64,000 bases of DNA from positions 65,031,593 through 65,095,592 of the forward strand of contig CM059192.1 in the NCBI GenBank assembly GCA_030323885.1. Reading direction: 5' to 3'. The notes under the pieces were generated by a model that saw only the letters and a list, made by a program, of their open reading frames with translations, made no database searches and had not been told where the DNA came from. Positions 1 to 10,757 of the stretch are shown here, piece by piece (position 1 is the first letter of the stretch; every line of letters starts with the position of its first letter). Origin of the DNA: Branchipolynoe longqiensis (taxonomy: Eukaryota; Annelida; Polychaeta; Phyllodocida; Polynoidae). Position numbers and translations under genes: made by a program.

Positions 1-99
1 TCAAAAAACAGTTGTGCTTACAACTTTTTCTTCGATTATTAGTTATAAGCATTGCGAACTATTTTAACCCCACCATTTTTACATTTCTGGTTATGCCCC

Positions 100-1301
100 T
101 GGGCCTATATGCAAGAGTCGGTGGTATTCGGTGGTAGCGAGCCGAAACGGTGGTAGCCGGGAATTTCCCGGGTAGCGGCGAAAAGTTGGATGTGCGAGTC
201 GGTGATAGGCCTAACACCAAAGGCTTACCCAGTGGTACCTTACCTCTGATAGATAGGAGGTATAGCGAGTTTATTAGGGGGGTAAGGAGGGGGGGGGGGG
301 GCAGCTTGTAAGTGAGCGCCCCCCGAGCCATGCCTGTATCTGTGTCTGTGTGTGTGTGTGTCTGTGTGTGTGTCTCTGTGTTGTGTCTCTGTGTGTGTCT
401 GTGTGTGTGTATCTCTGTCTGTGTGTGTGTCTCTGTGTGTGTGTCTCTGTGTGTGTGTCTGTGTGTTTCTGTGTGTGTTTCTGTGTGTGTGTCTGTGTGT
501 GTGTCTCTGTGTGTGTGTTTCTGTGTGTGTATGTCTGTGTGTGTGTCTGTGTGTGTGTCTCTGTGTTGTGTCTCTGTGTGTGTCTATGTGTGTGTATCTG
601 TGTCTCTGTGTGTGTGTCTGTGTGTGAGTCTTGGTGTGTGTCTGTGTGTGTGTCTGTGTGTGTGTCTGTGTGTGTGTCTCTGTGTGTGTGTCTCTGTGTG
701 TGTTTCTGTGTCTGTGTGTCTCTGTGTGTATGTCTCTGTGTGTGTGTCTCTGTGTGTGTGTCTCTGTGTGTGTCTGTGTGTGTGTCTGTGTGTGTGTCTC
801 TGTGTGTGTGTCTCTGTGTGTGTCTCTGTGTTGTGTCTCTGTGTGTGTCTCTGTGTGTGTATCTGTGTCTGTGTGTGTCTCTGTGTGTGTCTGTGTGTCT
901 CTATGTGTCTGTGTGTCTCTACGTGTGTGTCTCTGTGTGTGTGTCTCTGTGTTGTGTCTCTGTGTTGTGTCTCTGTGTGGTCTTGTGTGTGTATCTGTGT
1001 CTGTGTGTGTCTCTGTGTGTGTCTGTGTGTGTATATGTGTCTGTGTGTGTCTCTTTGTCAGAGACACAGAGACACAGACACACACATAGAGACACACACA
1101 CAAACACAGAGACACAGACAGAGCCATGGCACAGATGCAGAGGGATTTCCCAAATCTATAAATAACTTCACGTGTAGCTATAATCAAAGTGTTATGCGCT
1201 CCTGCTTAGCACTTGACACAGTTCCCAACGTCGGCGATAGCTACCCGGTAGTAGGCTGTAACACCAAAACCCGCTACCACCGACTCCTGCATATAGGCCC
1301 A
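100..1301. mobile_element. Fold-back DNA element with TIRs and a microsatellite core
   Basis: The left end TGGGCCTATATGCAAGAGTC (100-119) is matched in inverted orientation at 1275-1301, with one mismatch over 27 bases. Just inside both ends is a related 'GGTGGTAGCGRG' sequence. Between them lies about 800 bp of TGTGTCTC-type microsatellite. No protein-coding signal is seen, so this is a non-autonomous, MITE-like element whose centre has expanded. The target-site duplication is not clear. Confidence 0.6.
340..1125. repeat. TGTGTCTC-type microsatellite with a strand switch
   Basis: Imperfect (TG)n/(TGTGTCTC)n runs to about 1057. It then flips through 'GTCTCTTTGTCAGAGACAC' into the complementary AC/GAGACACA form to about 1120. 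Several long open frames on both strands are only translations of this low-complexity DNA (alternating V/C/S/L, or T/H/R/D). Confidence 0.9.
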
Positions 1302-1789
1302 GGTGAGTGAGCATGTGTGCGTGTGCGTGTGCGTGTGCATGTGCGCATAGGTTTGTATGTGCATGTGCGCGTGCTTGTCCGTGAGCGTCTAGTCTGGGCG
1401 TGTATGTACATGGGTGTACGCGTGCCATATTGGGGGCACATCCTTTTATGTAGCAGTCACACTACGACGACAAGCGAGGGACGACAGCCCGGCGGCTGGA
1501 TTTCCGGTTGTCGTTGAGTGTCGCACAAATGTCGCACATATGTCGAGGAGGTGTCGCCGCGGCACCTCCGCGGCACCTCCGCGACACTCCACTTTTTCCA
1601 CACTTTCTCGGCGGTCGCCGGGTTGTCGTAGTTGTTTTGGACATGTTGAAAAACTTCGACGACAGCGGACGACAGCCGAGGTTGCGGCACTGTCGTGGCA
1701 CTGTATCGGCACTGTCGCTACGGTGCCGCTACGGTGTAGTCGTTGTCGCTAAGGTGTTGTCTTGTCGTTAAGCTGTCGTCGCTTTCCAT

Positions 1790-2075
1790 AGCAGTGTGTC
1801 TCTGTGTATGTGTCTCTGTGTCTGTGTCTATATGTGTCTATGTGTGTGTCTCTCTGTGTGTGTCTGTGTGTGTCTGTGTGTGTGTATGTGTCTCTGTGTG
1901 TCTGTGTCTATGTGTGTGTCTGTGTCTATGTGCGTGTGTGTCTGTGTCTGTGTGTGTGTCTGTGTCTGTGTCTCTGTGTGTGTGTCTGTGTCTGTGTGTG
2001 TCTGTTTGTCTGTGTGTGTCTGTGTCTCTGTGTGTATGTCTGTGTCTCTCTGTGTGTGTCTCTGTGTCTCGCATA
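1790..2075. repeat. TGTGTCTC-type microsatellite
   Basis: Imperfect GT/CTCT-rich tandem repeat inside the second fold-back element. It runs directly into the 72-bp repeat array. Confidence 0.9.
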
Positions 2076-2512
2076 TACCTACATGTTTGCACCGTCCCAT
2101 TGTTCATATTTCTTATGAAGACTGCTTCCTAATAGGTCCGCCGCATAAACCTACATGTTTGCACCGTCCCATTCTTCATATTTCATATTTCTTATGAAGA
2201 CTGCTTCCTAACAGGTCCGCCGCATATACCTACATGGTTGCACCGTCCCATTCTTCATATTTCATATTTCTCATGAAGACTGCTTCCTAACAGGTCCGCC
2301 GCATAAACCTACATGTTTGCACCGTCCCATTCTTCATATTTCTCATGAAGACTGCTTCCTAACAGGTCCGCCGCATAGACCTACCTACATGTTTGCACCG
2401 TCCCATTGTTCATATTTCTCATGAAGACTGCTTCCTAACAGGTCCGCGCATAAACCTACATGTTTGCACCGTCCCATTCTTCATATTTCTCATGGAAACT
2501 GCTTCATGTGTG
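2072..2512. repeat. 72-bp tandem repeat, about six copies
   Basis: Each unit contains CTACATGTTTGCACCGTCCC, then 'TCATATTTCTCATGAAGACTG' and 'AGGTCCGCCGCATA'. Units are about 72 bp, or about 80 bp where TCATATTT is duplicated. The array sits between two microsatellite blocks inside the element at 1448-3496. No function is apparent. Confidence 0.85.
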
Positions 2513-3335
2513 TATCTCTGTGTCTGTGTGTGTGTCTGTGTGTGTATCTGTGTGTGTGTGTCTCTGTCTGTGTGTGTGTATCTGTGTCTGTGGGTGTGTC
2601 TCTTTGTCTGTGTGTGTGTCTGTGTTTCTGTGTGTGTGTCTGGGTGTGTGTGTCTCTGTGTCTGTGTGTGTGTCTGTGTGTGTGTCTCTGTGTGTGTGTC
2701 TCTGTGTGTGTCTCTGTGTGTGTGTCTCTGTGTGTGTCTCTGTGTGTGTCTGTGTGTGTCTCTGTGTCTCTGTGTGTGCGATAAACCACACATACTCACA
2801 CTCACTCACACTCACTATCACACTCACTATCACACTCACACTCATTATCACACTCACACTCACTATCACACTCACTATCACACTCACACTCACTATCACA
2901 CTCACTATCACACTCACACTTCACTATCACACTCACTATCACACTCACACTTCACTATCACACTCACTATCGCACTCACACTCACTATCACACTCACACT
3001 TCACTATCACACTCACTATCACACTCACACTCTCACTCACATCCACAGCCACATCCACACCCACACTCAGACTCACACCCACACCCACACTCACACTCAC
3101 TCTGTGTGTGTGTCTCTGTGTCTTGGTGTCTCTGTTGCAGAGACACACACACAGAAACACAGAGACACACACACAGACACACACAGAGACACACACAGAC
3201 ACACACATAGAGACACACACAGAGAGACACAGAGTCACACACACATAGAGACACACACAGAGACACACACAGAGACACAGACACACACATAGAGACACAC
3301 ACAGAGACACAGAGTCACAGACACACACACAGATA
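2505..3335. repeat. Compound microsatellite: GT-rich, CACTCAC/TATCA, then AC-rich
   Basis: The GT-rich block (2505-2780) gives way to CACTCACACTCACTATCA repeats (2785-3095). A short GT-rich piece follows, then a switch near 3138 ('GTCTCTGTTGCAGAGACAC') into the complementary AC-rich form to about 3335. The two ends could pair as a very large imperfect hairpin. Confidence 0.85.
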
Positions 3336-3562
3336 CTGTCGTCCCACTGTCGTCCCGTTTGTCGTCCGGATGTCGTCCGGATGTCGTCCGATTGTCGTCC
3401 AACTTAGCCCGAATTTGCATATGTCGTCGTGATTTCACAAAATCCCAGTTGCCGGGCTGTCGTCATCCCCTTGTCGTCGTAGTGTGACTGCTACATTACA
3501 CAAAGTAAACCAAGGAGTGGTAAGAGATGATACATGTGGACACTTATGTCCTGGTCACATAA

Positions 3563-4237
3563 GGGGCTGTCACATTACAACGTATCGCGCAAACGTACGC
3601 CGACGTAAGTGATTTTTGGCCGCTACGTCGGGATATGTCATAATGCATTACGCATTCGTTATGCATACGTGGAGGTATGTCGACATATGTCGATGCTCAT
3701 TAGCGGGTCGCGAAAGTTTTGTGCATGCACAAAACTTTTGGTGTAGGACAACGTAATGGGTGCTACGTCGGCCGTATTTTATTTATACGTTAGGCGTACG
3801 TCGATGTACGTTAGACATAGGTTAGATGTATGTTGTTCACTACGTTGCACTATGTTGACCTATGTTAAAGGCAGTGGAAACGTACAGTCCGCATACTGAC
3901 AATGGATAACGTACGTCTAACGTACTTCTAACATACGTTTTGCGTTTCTCCACCGTGTCTTGACGTATGTAACATATGAGGCGTAGTTCTGACGATCGAA
4001 TAACATATATAACATTCACCGGCATTCTGCGAAAGTACTGTGAGCGTAATTCGAGCGTTTTTCGGCAGGAGGCACGTTAGCCATACGTTGGCCATATGTT
4101 GGCCATATGCTATATATACTGTATGTATACGTCCAACTTTGCCCCCCACGCCAAAAAGTTTGATGCATCTCAACATAAAAAAGTGATTTTACACGTTGGC
4201 CATGCGCTTGTGAGATGCGTTGTAATGTGACAGCCCC
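3563..4237. mobile_element. MITE with perfect 20-bp TIRs
   Basis: GGGGCTGTCACATTACAACG at 3563-3582 is the exact inverse of 4218-4237. Both halves carry related ACGT-rich motifs (TACGTCG, GTACGTTAG, CATACGTTGG) in opposite orientation, so the 675-bp element could fold on itself. No coding capacity. Short open frames here are not convincing. Confidence 0.8.
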
Positions 4238-4766
4238 ATTACACATTAGTCAACGTAGTTGAACAGAGTTGAATGAGGATAGATTAATGTGGGTCAAACT
4301 TGGTGTAAGTATGTTAAACTACAGTGAAAAACGTTAAGGGATGGCAGGTTTTGGTATGGATAAATACGTTATGGCACGGATGTCGGTACGTTCAACTACG
4401 TTCAACTACGTTCAACTATGTTCAACTACATTCAACTACATTCAACTACGTTCAACGTACCTTAGCCTCCACTATGGTCATCTACCTCATACCACTATGG
4501 TCAACTATTTAGAGTACGCTAGAGTATGCTAGAGTACGCTAGAGTACATTAACAGTATGGAGACTTCGCCACAGTACGTTAGCCTCTAATGTAGCACTCT
4601 TTTGAACATGTCCAAAGATTATATCGGAACTCACGGCCCACACATCTTATTACCAAGTTAGCATGACAGAGAAGTATGGATGCCAGCACATTCAACTATG
4701 TTCAACTACGTTAGCCTCCACTATGTTCAACTACGTCCACTAACCTGTATGTGACCGGGCCTTAGG
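4238..4766. mobile_element. Related MITE-like element with TTCAACTACG decamers
   Basis: It starts 'ATTACACATTAGTCAACGTA' directly at the end of the previous element. It ends near 'TCAACTACGTCCACTAACC...GACCGGGCC', a diverged inverted match. At 4389-4457 the decamer GTTCAACTAC is repeated about seven times, and 4500-4550 holds an 'AGAGTACGCT' repeat. The outer limits are less certain than for its neighbour. Confidence 0.45.
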
Positions 4767-4837
4767 TCTGTATGTATGCTGGATATACCAACACCCACAC
4801 CTACAGGGGGGGGGGCATCCTACCCCACCAGCTCCTG

Positions 4838-4890
4838 GTGATCATCATCATCATCATCACCACCATCATCATCACCATCACCATCGTCAA
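4838..4890. repeat. (ATC/ACC)n microsatellite
   Basis: Trinucleotide run of ATC with ACC variants. It abuts the truncated left LTR of the Gypsy element at 4921. Confidence 0.9.
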
Positions 4891-4920
4891 TCCCTTAACA
4901 GTGAGGGTCATTGGAGCACA

Positions 4921-5033
4921 TAATGTATCATAGAGAGTTGCCATGGGCAGACCCGACTGGGGCATGCTGGGAACTAAGGAATGGAATAAACCAGTTACAT
5001 GATACAACTCACAGTGTTCACACGTACATGACA
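4921..5033 (+). mobile_element. Truncated 5' LTR of the Gypsy element
   Basis: These 113 bases are almost identical to 16283-16395 and end in the same 'CACACGTACATGACA'. Similarity stops at 4921, so the 5' part of this LTR has been lost. Just downstream, TGGTGTCAGATGTTTAAG (5034-) is placed and worded like a primer-binding site. Confidence 0.8.
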
Positions 5034-5065
5034 TGGTGTCAGATGTTTAAGAGGGAATCCTAAAC

Positions 5066-5478
5066 ATGGCTTTAACGGGATTAAGGCCACCAGGCCCACT
5101 AAATATGGAGGATAATTTGGATGTAAATTGGAGGTCGTGGATAACCTCGTACGAAATCTATGCAACTGCGTCGGGTGCAGCATCCAAATCAGAGAAGGTG
5201 CAATGCTGCGTCTTCTTGCATGTCGCCGGGAGTGAAGCACAAAAGATACATAAAACAATGAAGATAAACGAAGCGGACAAGGACAAAATCAGACCATTGG
5301 TTGCAGCATTCCGGGAGTACTGTGAGGGCAAGTGCAACATTACTGTAGTCCGTTATAAATTCAATTCTTATAACCAGACTAGCGAATCTATGGATGTTTA
5401 CATTCGGGAATTCAAATCTAAAATTGCACACTGCCGGTATGACATCATACGAAGACTCTCTGCTCTGTGACCGCATAA
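5066..5478 (+). pseudogene. Gypsy gag, 5' part
   Basis: The frame begins MALTGLRPPGPLNM and runs about 125 residues. It has a tryptophan-rich start (VNWRSW) and a middle typical of retrotransposon capsid N-domains. Near 5445 the frame shifts by one; the other frame carries 'EDSLLCDRI', the familiar end of this capsid region. The insertion at 5479 follows at once and the frame resumes at 12149. Expected role: capsid of the retrotransposon particle. It cannot be made from this copy. Confidence 0.7.
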
Positions 5479-5974
5479 TTCAAAACCAGACACAGATAAA
5501 CATTTTTGGGCTAATAAATTTATTAATCAGGCTTAATAAATTTTTACACTAGCCTGTTGGCCTACACCTTTGTGAACATTATTATATATACGCTTTTACT
5601 CAATAATACAATTGAGTCTATTAGCTTTTATTAGTCTATTTGCTCAGGTAGTACAACCTAAGTCATTTTCTAGTATACTATTCATTACTTATGTGCAGGG
5701 AATATCAGAACCAATTATTATGTATCATAATTTCATTACTTATATGCAGATCATCTCAGTAATTGTATATTTTCATACTCCTATATGTTATAGCTTTAAA
5801 TTTTCTCTATTCATTTCTGTAATGAAAGCTTGAAACAGAAGACATGATGAAGCAGCTACAGTAGATCACGGTCACACAAACAGCTCACATCTGGCACACT
5901 CAACCACTTTTTTGCACTTTCACCTATCACAGCAACATTCATTAAATTGCACAATTGGATCATCATCTCTCAGC
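5479..5974. repeat. YR element split direct repeat B, outer copy
   Basis: 496 bp, nearly identical to 6212-6707 (a handful of substitutions). It begins TTCAAAACCAGACACAG and ends '...CATCATCTCTCAG'. A 73-aa open frame inside both copies is AT-rich and has no known motif. Confidence 0.9.
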
Positions 5975-6018
5975 TCTCAAGCATGAAAGCTTGACTGGCT
6001 GATGGGTGGGTGGGTTGG

Positions 6019-6211
6019 ACAAAATTCCACTGCAGTGTCAACACTCCGTATATGACAGCGGCCAGGTAAGAACTGAACTGTACTCGCATTTCCTACCGGA
6101 AGTTAACTCGGTCCATAGCAACGCATGCTCCGAACGGTATCTATGGTATTTATCATATCAAGCCCGTAGTCAGGTATTTTGAATTATGCATGTTTCCGGC
6201 AACATGGACAA
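6019..6211. repeat. YR element split direct repeat A, inner copy
   Basis: 193 bp starting ACAAAATTCCACTGCAGTG and ending CGGCAACATGGACAA. It matches 11956-12148 with almost no differences. The next B copy follows with no gap. Confidence 0.9.
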
Positions 6212-6707
6212 TTCAAAACCAGACACAGATAAACTTTTTTGGGCTAATAAATTTATTAATCAGGCTTAATGAATTTTTACACTAGCCTGTTGGCCTACAC
6301 CTTTGTGAACATTATTATATATACGCTTTTACTCAATAATACAATTGAGTCTATTAGCTTTTATTAGTCTATTTGCTCAGGTAGTACAACCTAAGTCATT
6401 TTCTAGTATACTATTCATTACCTATGTGCAGGGAATATCAGAACCAATTATTATGTATCATAATTTCATTACTTATATGCAGGTCATCTCAGTAATTGTA
6501 TATTTTCATACTCCTATATGTTATAGCTTTAAATTTTCTCTATTCATTTCTGTAATGAAAGCTTGAAACAGAAGACATGATGAAGCAGCTACAGTAGATC
6601 ATGGTCACACAAACAGCTCACATCTGGCACACTCAACCACTTTTTTGCACTTTCACCTCTCACAGCAACATTCATTAAATTGCACAATTGGATCATCATC
6701 TCTCAGC
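6212..6707. repeat. YR element split direct repeat B, inner copy
   Basis: Same 496 bp as 5479-5974. On the coding strand it lies downstream of the recombinase gene. The high identity between copies suggests recent insertion. Confidence 0.9.
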
Positions 6708-6735
6708 CAAATTTGGAACAGGAGAGATGATGATC

Positions 6736-7700
6736 CTACATACACTCATGTTTATTTACATAATTAAACGCAATATCGGATTTCCAGCCCCCAAGCGTCT
6801 TTATGCAATCAATGGGCATGCCAAGTCGTGCATACTCCTGTGCTCCCCCTCGACGTAGACTGTGACCCGTCACCAATGGCCACCAGGGAAGTCTGCTTGC
6901 TTTCAATGCTAATTGCATGCATTTGGTGAACACTACGGCCGTCAGTGGCTCGCCGTTTGTCATCATGAAGGCTGGGGCCTCCTCATGTGCAGGGGTCAAG
7001 CGAATGTACTTGGACCAATTACGTACTGGGCAGTAGTCTCGACTTGTCCCAGTAGGTATTTCAATGCTGTTTACATCCTCAGATCTATGAGTAGTTTTAG
7101 TGCTCCTAACTGTTATAGTTAGGTGTGTTGCGTGTGCCGTGATGTCCTTTCTGAGCAGCATATGACCGTCATCTCCGGATACCTCGGAATAAAATAAATT
7201 AGACTGTCTTAATAAACAAATATAACCTATTAATACTGCAACAAAATCAACACAAGTCCATTATCTTTAATTTTCTAAAATTTTTTGATCATCATTTTAA
7301 TATGCTTAATCTTCAATGGATAGGCTCTATTTACAGTATGATTTTTTAATTTACATATTCCAGCTTTAATTAATGTCATAGCATAACAGTCGAATGATTC
7401 TGTACTTCCTCTCATTAACCTTATCCAAGTTTTTGCTCCGCTCATATAATTTTTTACTGCACCTTCCGACTTTAATATATCATTTAAGTATAAAGCGTAT
7501 AACATTACCGTCTTCATTTTGGGTTTCTTAGGACTGTCTCCAATATTATTGCAAAACATTAGATACTCCCTAAATTGTACCCTTTTATTTCTCCAAGTCC
7601 CCTCTGCTAGTCCTGCCGAGAAGTACACACCTAACCTATGTACTAATGCCCGCCTACGCTCTGCAAGTTGATAAAGCCAAAAAAGAAAATTATCAACCTG
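6736..7700 (-). pseudogene. Tyrosine recombinase of the YR retrotransposon, frameshifted
   Basis: Expected role: integration of the circular DNA copy by Tyr-mediated strand exchange. The N-terminal part (about 7700-7275) is a SAM-like core-binding domain (GTWRNKRVQFREYL, ALYLNDI). The catalytic part (7161-6736) has GHSLRRGGAQEYARLG (H-x-x-R), LGGW and NYVNKH (likely nucleophile Tyr). The first catalytic Arg lies in the connecting 110 bp as 'LLRQSNLFYSEVSG', in a different frame from the N-terminal part. At least one indel near 7270 therefore separates the halves. No clear ATG; the frame opens close to the RT stop at 7711. Confidence 0.8.
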
Positions 7701-7710
7701 CAGACATCAG

Positions 7711-10700
7711 CTATAATGATACATCTAATACCTGCTCGTCAAAAGAAACATGTATTTTAGTCAACAATTTAGTTCGACACAAGTCGTCAGCAATTAATCG
7801 AAATTTATTATCAAAGAACAACCTACTTAAGGCATCTGCTAGCACCAGGTCCTTTCCCGACTTGTGAACTACCTGTACCACACAAGTATAAGTGGCCGCG
7901 AACCTCCAAATCTCGCGGGCACAGGCGCACAAGACAGGATCCTTCCCAGCACCAGTAGACAGCACCTGTTGGGAAGCAGCATTATCCGTATTAATGATAA
8001 TTTGATAATTATGCGGATCAGGAGGAGATAAATTTTTCAATGCTACTACTAAATTTATGGCCTCTAATTGAGCAATGTGGAAACCTTGTGACAATAATTT
8101 TGCAGAATACAATTTTGAATAAAAATGTGTTGGACTGAATGCACCCCCACCAATCAATGAAGAATCGCACTCAATGATCCATTTTTTGTCAGGTAAGTGC
8201 TGCAACAACACTAGCCTGTTACGACCTTCTGAGAAACGTAAAAACCAACTAATATCCCTCAACAAATCAATTGTAACCTTAACTTTTCCTATAAATGGTG
8301 TACCCCGAAGAAACTCCAAAATTCTGTTCATAAAGACTCGCGCAGACATCACACACTTAGAAATAAATTGTAACCTCCCGACTAATCTCTGCACATTTTT
8401 ATGAGTAACAACCCTACCAATAATCCATTTTTTACATTCCAACAAAATATCTAATAATTTTTCATCAGGGATACGCACGTATAAATTTATTGAATCTATC
8501 TCATATCCTAACCAGATCAAATTTTGAGTAGGAGGAACACATTTTTTAACTGACAATTTAAGGCCTAAACACGCAGTCAATTTAATGATGTAATCATATG
8601 CCTTCTGTGCCTTAATCAATGAACTCTCTACCCCAACAAAATCGTCTAAAAAACATAAAGTAAAAAATCCCATTTTTCTCATTAAATATACTACTGCAGC
8701 GGTCGTACGGGCGCAAGCCATACTGGAAGTCCGACAACCGAATGGCAGAGCAATGTCAAAATAATAGTTATCCTGTACTTTAATTCCAAATAGAGGCACA
8801 CTTAAGGGGCAGGTTCTTAATTGTCTGTACGCCCTTGCGAGGTCAATGGACCACATAAAACAATTTTTTCCAACTTTAGTGACCTCCTTAGCCAATGACA
8901 TAATTGTTGGCAAATTATATTTATACGGTTTACCCTGATAAAACCCTTTAATAATCCCAGAATTCACACTACGCCCCTTTTTTGGATAACTAAGATCTAC
9001 AATTATTCTCCGTTCATCAGTAGACTTTTTGGGGCGGGTCATAATCGGGCTAATTTGTGCCCATGGACAAAAAGGAGGATCACTAAAGGGACCTATCAAT
9101 GCTTCATGGAGTAATTCAGTCTTCACATAATTATCAATCCAAAACAAATCTTCCTTAGACTGAGCATGGTTAATTAAAGTTGGAGTTGGCGTAAAAGAAC
9201 CTGTAAAGTTAGCTGGCCAACCGTATTCTAGGAATGCTATGATCTCACGATCTTCATAATCCATCAATAATGCCTTCCAGTTATGAATAAACAAGCCAGA
9301 TGGTACAGGAACTTTAGCAGATAAATAATTGGGTAGTCCTGTGGACCTAACTCTCTTAAAAATGTCCCCGTAACTGAACCCCATAGGACATATATTATTT
9401 AATCGAGGCCACGTACGTAAAACATAATCCCTACATTCAAACGGAGATTTATCACAGAACGGTTTTATATCGTCATCGAAAACATTTGGATCAATTAAAT
9501 CTTCAATAACCGAAACCTCGTTACCAATTTTAACTGATTCATCAACATTTGACTTCAACGACGAAACTGTTGTTAACGGGTAAGTTACAGAGGAAACAGG
9601 AACAACTTTTGTAACTAGATTCTTAGTAGGGAGACATGTACCAATATGACTCCCTTTATTAGTAACTATAAAGTTGGGTGAGTTCAACTCGGAACCCCTG
9701 GTATGAACAACATTACCATAATCAGTGTCACTAAGAACACAAGGTGGATCCATAAGATCCGAGTTACTAATAGAACGACACCCCGTCTCAATCTCTAGTA
9801 AACCATGCCGAACAGGAACAACAGCAACATTAACTATATGACTTGGCAACTTCGAAAGAAAAGATTGAGACGGCTTGTCAACAGAACGATCCACCACGTC
9901 AGCGACCGGGCTAACAGATGGTTTTTTAGAGTTGCAACAGTCAGATTCAGGCACAGAGATACAGTCCATAATATCAATATTCGAGTCAGCCGAGTGGCAT
10001 TCACCGAATCTGTCCAATGTAATCAGTCCATTTTTAAGTGTATCAGACACAGAGACTATGGTATTTAGATGGCGCGGAGACGTGTCAGTTGTTTGTCGGT
10101 CTCCATGACAACCGCGTCGATCGAACCCAGTCGGGGTCGAAGACAATGTCAATGGTGTCTGACGTGACGCCGTACCTACATTTATTAAATCGAGAGCTCC
10201 CACATTCTCATCTACTTTAAACGTATTTAATAAAGTCCGCCTGGATAGATTAAACCATTTGTATTGGGGATGTTTAACCATTTTTGAGTAAACAATATCA
10301 AACCTACATCCCGAATCTGTACTTTCTCGAAAACGTCGTGTGGCACCACCCAACGGATTATTTTTAAACTTAAAGTTCGTATATAACAACCTAGACGGCG
10401 TATGCCGCCCTTTCCGTAATTTTGACTGAAGAACTTTAGTAATTTTTATCGGGGGACATTGAATGATACTTTTTGAACGTTCAGATTTGTTTCCAGACAA
10501 ACGTTTAATACTATTATCACAACATTGATTAGAGCAGACCGGGGAACAAGAATTGTGAGAAGTTAACGATATATTATTAGGCCGACACGCCACCATCAAA
10601 TCAACCGCACCGACCTGAATCTGACCAACTCCGACTGGGTCAAATGATGATGACTTGACAGAGGCGCCATCTGTAGCGGTGGAACCGAAGCACATCATCG

Positions 10701-10743
10701 GATCTGCAGCCGTACGCACTGTATCCAGGTTATCAGCAGTCAC
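7711..10743 (-). CDS. Reverse transcriptase-RNase H of the YR retrotransposon (1010 aa)
   Basis: Intact frame. Residues 1 to about 450 are Ser/Thr/Asn-rich with no recognisable domain. RT follows: PIMTRPKKSTDERRIIVDLS, WSIDLARAYRQL (catalytic Asp), LPFGCRTSS and FLDDF, a variant of the YxDD box. The connection ends in an RNase H domain: IECDSSLIGGGAF (Asp), QLEAINLVVAL (Glu), INTDNAAS (Asp), LADALSRLF (Asp). The start ATG lies 14 bases after the gag stop, in another frame. The FxDD box, the RNase H and the adjacent YR are typical of DIRS-like elements. This is the best preserved mobile-element gene in the window. Confidence 0.9.
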   Translation of the reverse strand: MTADNLDTVRTAADPMMCFGSTATDGASVKSSSFDPVGVGQIQVGAVDLMVACRPNNISLTSHNSCSPVCSNQCCDNSIKRLSGNKSERSKSIIQCPPIKITKVLQSKLRKGRHTPSRLLYTNFKFKNNPLGGATRRFRESTDSGCRFDIVYSKMVKHPQYKWFNLSRRTLLNTFKVDENVGALDLINVGTASRQTPLTLSSTPTGFDRRGCHGDRQTTDTSPRHLNTIVSVSDTLKNGLITLDRFGECHSADSNIDIMDCISVPESDCCNSKKPSVSPVADVVDRSVDKPSQSFLSKLPSHIVNVAVVPVRHGLLEIETGCRSISNSDLMDPPCVLSDTDYGNVVHTRGSELNSPNFIVTNKGSHIGTCLPTKNLVTKVVPVSSVTYPLTTVSSLKSNVDESVKIGNEVSVIEDLIDPNVFDDDIKPFCDKSPFECRDYVLRTWPRLNNICPMGFSYGDIFKRVRSTGLPNYLSAKVPVPSGLFIHNWKALLMDYEDREIIAFLEYGWPANFTGSFTPTPTLINHAQSKEDLFWIDNYVKTELLHEALIGPFSDPPFCPWAQISPIMTRPKKSTDERRIIVDLSYPKKGRSVNSGIIKGFYQGKPYKYNLPTIMSLAKEVTKVGKNCFMWSIDLARAYRQLRTCPLSVPLFGIKVQDNYYFDIALPFGCRTSSMACARTTAAVVYLMRKMGFFTLCFLDDFVGVESSLIKAQKAYDYIIKLTACLGLKLSVKKCVPPTQNLIWLGYEIDSINLYVRIPDEKLLDILLECKKWIIGRVVTHKNVQRLVGRLQFISKCVMSARVFMNRILEFLRGTPFIGKVKVTIDLLRDISWFLRFSEGRNRLVLLQHLPDKKWIIECDSSLIGGGAFSPTHFYSKLYSAKLLSQGFHIAQLEAINLVVALKNLSPPDPHNYQIIINTDNAASQQVLSTGAGKDPVLCACAREIWRFAATYTCVVQVVHKSGKDLVLADALSRLFFDNKFRLIADDLCRTKLLTKIHVSFDEQVLDVSL

Positions 10744-10757
10744 CGGCCAACTGCTAT

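Larger units (their letters stand above)
1448..3496. mobile_element. Second fold-back element, TIRs with CACACTACGACGAC
   Basis: TIRs of 27 bases at 1448-1474 and 3470-3496 share GCAGTCACACTACGACGACA exactly. Inverted similarity continues inward for about 25 bases through 'GACAGCCCGGC'. Subterminal DNA on both sides is rich in TGTCGTCG-type motifs, and 1540-1600 contains GGAGGTG/CACCTCC palindromes. The interior is microsatellite plus a 72-bp tandem repeat. No transposase is recognisable. The TIR resembles those at 3563-4237 and 56566-57231. Confidence 0.65.

Noticed and set aside
240..3438. Many long open frames on both strands rich in Val/Cys/Ser or Thr/His/Arg/Asp
   Set aside because: They are translations of TG/CTCT microsatellites in all frames, with no start context, domain or codon bias.
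5612..6566. 73-aa frame present twice (5612 and 6345)
   Set aside because: It lies in the duplicated 496-bp terminal repeat of the YR element. Its identity follows from repeat duplication, and no domain is visible.
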